The notes beneath the pieces were generated by a model, which worked only from the letters and a program-made list of their open reading frames with translations, did not search any database and was not told the DNA's origin. Positions 5,392 to 8,109 of a DNA stretch of 8,109 bases are shown piece by piece; the first letter of the stretch is position 1; the number at the start of each line of letters is the position of its first letter. Source of the DNA: an uncultured Methanobrevibacter sp. (GTDB lineage: Archaea > Methanobacteriota > Methanobacteria > Methanobacteriales > Methanobacteriaceae); assembly GCA_905235495.1 (NCBI GenBank), contig CAJOMK010000132.1:1-8109 (forward strand), written 5' to 3'. The position numbers were made by a program, and so were the translations under genes.

Positions 5392-6309
5392 ATGACAAAT
5401 GAATTACAGGAAGAAATTATTCAATTGAAAGAGGAAAAGAATGCAATCATCCTCGCACATAATTATCAACCTAAGGAAATTCAGGAAATAGCGGATTTCC
5501 TTGGAGACTCATTGGAATTATGTAATAAGGCTGCAGAAGTGGAAGATAGGGACATCATTGTCTTCTGCGGAGTAGACTTTATGGCAGAAACTGCATATAT
5601 GCTAAACCCGGATAAAAAAGTTCTAATCCCAGACATTGATGCAGAATGTCCTATGGCACATATGCTTACTGGAGAACAAGTCAGAGAAGCAAAAGAAAAA
5701 TATCCTGATGCAGCAGTCTGCTTATATGTAAACAGCCTTGGTGAAGCAAAAGCGGAATCAGACATTCTTTGTACCTCAGGAAATGTGAAAAAGGTTGTAG
5801 CAAGCTTAGAACAAGACACAATTCTCTTTGGACCTGATACCAATCTTGGAGAATTCGTACAGCCATTCACTGACAAAAAGATCATTCATATTCCCGGTGA
5901 CGGCCACTGTTATGTTCACAAACTATTCCACAAAGAAGATATTGAAGATGCAAGGAAAAAATATCCTAACATAGACATTTTAATCCACCCAGAATCCAAC
6001 AAAGAGGTTCAGGAACTTGCAGATTATGTCTTAAGTACTGGTGGAATGCTGGCTCATGTAAAGAACAGTCCGGATAAGGAATTTGTCATTGGAACTGAAG
6101 TTGACATGATTACAAGACTCAAATCAGAGCGTCCAGACAAAACCTACTACCCATTGCTTGAAGGAGCTATTTGTAAAACCATGAAACTCCACACATTGGA
6201 AAAAGTAAGGGACTGCTTAATCAATGAAGAACCTAAAATTATTGTCCCTGAGGAAATAGCTGAAAAATCAATCAATGCTGTAGAAAGAATGCTAGAAGCA
6301 TCCAAATAA
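5392..6309 (+). CDS. nadA: Quinolinate synthase (4Fe-4S enzyme)
   Basis: NadA condenses iminoaspartate with dihydroxyacetone phosphate to quinolinate, the substrate of NadC. The 305 residues match the archaeal form closely. The protein shows the threefold-repeat layout: AIILAHNYQPKEIQEIADFLGDSLEL (18-43), VFCGVDFMAETAYMLNP (57-73), YVNSLGEAKAESDILCTSGN (112-131), FGPDTNLGEFV (146-156), GHCYVH (171-176), IHPESNKEV (198-206), STGGM (215-219) and EGAICKTMK (257-265). The three cluster cysteines correspond to C86 (AECPMA), C173 and C261, as in the Pyrococcus horikoshii enzyme. The common HPEC motif is HPES here; that cysteine is not a cluster ligand, so activity should hold. The start follows a GGGGAG ribosome site. 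It is downstream of the broken mscS gene with a 75-base gap and probably its own promoter, and ends at a hairpin terminator. Cytoplasmic and oxygen-sensitive, fitting an anaerobe. Confidence 0.97.
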   Translation: MTNELQEEIIQLKEEKNAIILAHNYQPKEIQEIADFLGDSLELCNKAAEVEDRDIIVFCGVDFMAETAYMLNPDKKVLIPDIDAECPMAHMLTGEQVREAKEKYPDAAVCLYVNSLGEAKAESDILCTSGNVKKVVASLEQDTILFGPDTNLGEFVQPFTDKKIIHIPGDGHCYVHKLFHKEDIEDARKKYPNIDILIHPESNKEVQELADYVLSTGGMLAHVKNSPDKEFVIGTEVDMITRLKSERPDKTYYPLLEGAICKTMKLHTLEKVRDCLINEEPKIIVPEEIAEKSINAVERMLEASK

Positions 6310-6332
6310 AAATAGTAAAAATAAATAATTAA

Positions 6333-6370
6333 GATAAAAAGAAAATTTCTTTTTATCCTCTTTCTTTTTT
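6333..6370. terminator. Hairpin terminator between convergent genes
   Basis: GATAAAAAGAAA (6333-6344) and TTTCTTTTTATC (6346-6357) are perfect inverted copies around one base, so a stem of about 10 bp with a small loop. On the plus strand it is followed by CTCTTTCTTTTTT, a T-rich tail, about 24 bases after the nadA stop. On the minus strand, T-rich tracts at about 6371-6420 serve the gene ending at 6423. It can therefore separate the two converging transcripts. Confidence 0.65.
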
Positions 6371-6422
6371 AAAAAACTTAAAAATATTTTAAAAATAAAT
6401 AAAAATAAAACTCTTTTTAAAT

Positions 6423-6707
6423 CTATTTCATATCTTCCAAGAAGCTTGCAATGAAATAGGTCATTTCGATTTCTTCTCTTTTAATAAAGTCTTCAAGCTT
6501 AAAATGAGCATCATCTGAAGCAAATGGGAAGAATTTTCTGGAATAGAATATGTTTAAGAGCAAATCACCATCTTCCACAATGGTTTCCCCTTCCAAATTA
6601 TTCAATAAAAAATCCAATTCCTTTTCATTTAAATCAGACACCCTATAGGTTACATAGTGCATTTGATCTTCAGTTTCACCATAATCTTCAACTTTAACAT
6701 TAAACAT
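6423..6707 (-). CDS. Small acidic protein of unknown function, 94 residues
   Basis: I do not recognise this family. From ATG 6707 it reads MFNVKVEDYGETEDQMHYVTYRVSD, a beta-like start, then a helix ELDFLLNNLEG, another beta segment GDLLLNIFYSRKFFPFASDD, and a C-terminal helix FKLEDFIKREEIEMTYFIASFLEDMK. It is acidic, has no cysteine, no signal peptide and no membrane helix, so a small soluble alpha/beta domain is likely. The start at 6707 is preferred because AAAGGGATTA lies just before it, like the GGGAT site of the ATP-grasp gene; an in-frame ATG at 6725 would add MDKGIN but has no ribosome site. It follows the MetX-like hydrolase by about 65 bases on the same strand, across a 10-base-period repeat, and is probably in the same transcript. 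A functional tie to the hydrolase is possible but not shown. Confidence 0.7.
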   Translation of the reverse strand: MFNVKVEDYGETEDQMHYVTYRVSDLNEKELDFLLNNLEGETIVEDGDLLLNIFYSRKFFPFASDDAHFKLEDFIKREEIEMTYFIASFLEDMK

Positions 6708-6730
6708 ATTAATCCCTTTATCCATTATAA

Positions 6731-6780
6731 TATCTAATAATACCTAATAATACCTAATAATCTATAATAATCTTTAATTA
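6731..6780 (-). repeat. Five 10-base tandem units between two genes
   Basis: Plus-strand units are TATCTAATAA, TACCTAATAA, TACCTAATAA, TCTATAATAA and TCTTTAATTA: three near-identical and two degenerate copies with a strict 10-base period, about one helical turn. The last unit contains the stop codon of the hydrolase gene (6774-6776). The rest fills the space before the 94-residue gene. On the transcript each core copy contains an AGGT. Confidence 0.75.
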
Positions 6781-7778
6781 TCTCTAAATTCTTTAATAAA
6801 CTCTTCCAAATCATCTTTTATCTTAAATAATTCATTTGAACCGACATGACCCATGCAAGAGTCAAAAATTAGCAACTTGTTGTCCTTAATCATTTTGCTC
6901 ATTGGAATTGCATCAATATTTGGTGGGAAATATTGGTCCTGATTAATAGCAATAATCAAGACTTTAGCAGTAATATTCTCCAACTGATCAGTCAAGTCAT
7001 AGTCCAAAGAAGAGTTATTCATATAAATCAAATCATTAGGGTCTTCCTCTAAACTTTCCTCTGCAAATTCAGCCATAGCTTCTGCTATTTCCTCATTTGT
7101 CATATTGTTTCTATACTTTTCTCTAGATAATCCATAACAGTACATTGCATCTGATGAAAGCTTTAAACTTCTCTTTAATGAGTCTGAAAGCGGCAAATCA
7201 TAAGCTCCATCATTATAATCAGGATCTGAAACCAAAATATTGTTCATGATTTTGCTTAAGGCATAATTATGTCCACCTACCTTAAAACTGCTTACAAGGG
7301 AAATGATGAAATCAACTGAATCCGGATAAATGCATCCCCAAGTCAAGACTTCAAAACCGCCCATCGAGTTTCCTATAAGTCCCTTTACATGAGTGATTCC
7401 AAATTTCTCTTCAATGAACTGCTTTTGGAAATTTACCATATCTTCCACATCATACTCCGGAAACTTATTCATAAGACCAGTTGTAGATGGGCTTATAGAC
7501 CCAGGACATCCTAAAGCGCTTAAGGAAATAAAGAAGAACTTGTCTGTATCAAATATTTCTCCGCTTCCCATATCCTCAGATATGCGTCTTGCAGAGTAAC
7601 AGCTTCCACTGGAACCATGGAAGTAAATTACAGCATTTGAAATGACTCCATTATCATCATATTGTGGGGTTCCGAAGCTAATGTATTCAACCTTCGCATC
7701 CTTTAAGACTTCCCCATTTTTAAATTTAAACTCATCTAAAGTAAAATACTCGGCTTCAATAGATTCTACATCAAACAT
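6774..7778 (-). CDS. Alpha/beta hydrolase of the homoserine O-acetyltransferase (MetX)-like group
   Basis: The protein has the order of elements seen in MetX: an N-terminal beta region with VEYISFGTPQYDD (30-42), the oxyanion segment IYFHGSSGS (51-59), IFDTDKFFFISLSALGCPGS (75-94), matching DTDKYFVI.SN.LGG..GS, then DMVNFQKQFIEEKFGI (113-128) and the nucleophile elbow GLIGNSMGGFEVLTWG (133-148) with S138. D281 (NQDQYFPP) and H311 (MGHVGS) complete a Ser-Asp-His triad. A helical lid from about 165 to 260 is rich in D, E and N. MetX proper reads GGSMGG and GSTGPSS where this has GNSMGG and GSISPST, so it may not acetylate homoserine; a related acyltransferase, esterase or thioesterase is equally possible. 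At 334 residues it is slightly shorter than typical MetX. GGGTGAAT precedes the ATG. No signal peptide, so cytoplasmic. It lies after the amidohydrolase gene and before the 94-residue gene, all on one strand. Confidence 0.85.
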   Translation of the reverse strand: MFDVESIEAEYFTLDEFKFKNGEVLKDAKVEYISFGTPQYDDNGVISNAVIYFHGSSGSCYSARRISEDMGSGEIFDTDKFFFISLSALGCPGSISPSTTGLMNKFPEYDVEDMVNFQKQFIEEKFGITHVKGLIGNSMGGFEVLTWGCIYPDSVDFIISLVSSFKVGGHNYALSKIMNNILVSDPDYNDGAYDLPLSDSLKRSLKLSSDAMYCYGLSREKYRNNMTNEEIAEAMAEFAEESLEEDPNDLIYMNNSSLDYDLTDQLENITAKVLIIAINQDQYFPPNIDAIPMSKMIKDNKLLIFDSCMGHVGSNELFKIKDDLEEFIKEFRDN

Positions 7779-7828
7779 GTATTCACCCTGAAAAAATTAG
7801 AAAATAAAATAATACAATTAAATCCATT

Positions 7829-7840
7829 AATATAATAATT
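7829..7840 (-). promoter_or_regulatory. Candidate TATA box of the MetX-like gene
   Basis: Minus strand AATTATTATATT, placed to start transcription near 7808-7812 and leave a leader of about 30 bases that contains the GGGTGAAT ribosome site. A moderate match in AT-rich DNA. Confidence 0.3.
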
Positions 7841-7873
7841 TTTTTAAATGCTTAATTTATAAAATAATTAATT

Positions 7874-8109
7874 TTATTTTAAACCTAAAAGTTTAGCCGC
7901 ATTTTCATAAAGAATTAAATTTCTTTCTTCTTCTGTCAAATCAATCTTATTAAACATTTCCATCTCACTTTCCGATTCCCACATTGGAAAATCAGTTGCC
8001 CATAGAACTCTGTCTGCACCGTATGCATGAATCAAATCCTTTGCAGTTTCAGGAGACAATGCATATAAGCTTGAACTGCAGTCTACAAATAAATTAGGAG
8101 TTCCTGCCA
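7874..8109 (-). CDS. Amidohydrolase (amidohydrolase-2 family), C-terminal part only
   Basis: The frame is open from the right window edge to TAA at 7874-7876, giving the last 77 codons. It reads AGTPNLFVDCSSSLYALSPE, then IHAYGADRVLWATDFPMWES and KIDLTEEERNLILYENAAKLLGLK. This is the typical end of metal-dependent TIM-barrel amidohydrolases of the amidohydrolase-2 type: NLFVDCSS is a late barrel strand, GADRVLWATDFP carries the aspartate (in TDFP) that activates the metal-bound water, and LTEEERNLILYENAAKLLGL is the closing helix pair. Members hydrolyse or decarboxylate small ring or amide compounds; the substrate cannot be told without the missing N-terminal metal-binding HxH. A TTG at 8059 is internal, not a start, since the conserved strand before it is in frame. 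The gene ends about 95 bases before the MetX-like gene on the same strand, which has its own likely promoter. Confidence 0.85.
   Translation of the reverse strand, partial: AGTPNLFVDCSSSLYALSPETAKDLIHAYGADRVLWATDFPMWESESEMEMFNKIDLTEEERNLILYENAAKLLGLK

Noticed and set aside
5481..5885. 134-codon minus-strand frame opposite nadA, with a second one at 5681-5866
   Set aside because: Both are shadows of a firmly identified gene; composition is odd and no start signal is seen.
6731..6780. CRISPR array
   Set aside because: Units are 10 bases without spacers; the 38-base and 28-base repeats also occur only twice each.
7393..7599. 68-codon plus-strand frame opposite the MetX-like gene
   Set aside because: Antisense shadow over the conserved catalytic region.

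Overview
The window looks like a piece of a very AT-rich methanogenic archaeon of the order Methanobacteriales, most likely Methanobrevibacter or a close relative. The reasons are archaeal-type NadA, NadC and RNase Z, GGTGA-type ribosome binding sites, TATA/BRE-like promoter boxes, T-tract terminators, long gaps made almost only of A and T, and a protein with a histone fold. The genus is an inference from sequence style and remembered family members, not from a search.

Layout. A minus-strand block runs from base 1 to 3304: a partial ATP-grasp ligase (cut by the left edge), a 149-residue histone-fold protein with a C-terminal coiled coil, a 659-base gap without a credible gene, a small unknown protein of 85 residues, and nadC. 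A divergent intergenic region (3305-3525) separates this from a plus-strand block: rnz (RNase Z), an MscS-family channel gene broken by a frameshift, and nadA. A hairpin plus T tract at 6333-6370 closes nadA and faces a second minus-strand block: a 94-residue unknown protein, a MetX-like alpha/beta hydrolase, and the C-terminal end of an amidohydrolase cut by the right edge.

How the genes relate. NadA makes quinolinate from iminoaspartate and dihydroxyacetone phosphate, and NadC turns it into nicotinate mononucleotide, so two consecutive steps of de novo NAD synthesis sit about 2 kb apart on opposite strands with rnz and mscS between them. The aspartate-oxidising step is not in the window. 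The other genes show no obvious pathway link.

What stands out. (1) The protein at 1023-1472 aligns without gaps over 65 residues to a classical archaeal histone, but has lost the usual DNA-contact and R-D clamp residues, has gained a regular heptad coiled coil, and has very acidic tails. (2) The RNase Z lacks the first histidine of its HxHxDH zinc motif, best explained by a 6-base in-frame deletion. (3) The mscS gene just downstream is frameshifted in the middle of the beta domain. (4) Several short tandem duplications (periods 28, 38 and 10 bases) and one dyad sit exactly at gene ends or in promoter regions. No CRISPR array, rRNA, tRNA, insertion sequence or phage gene was seen.
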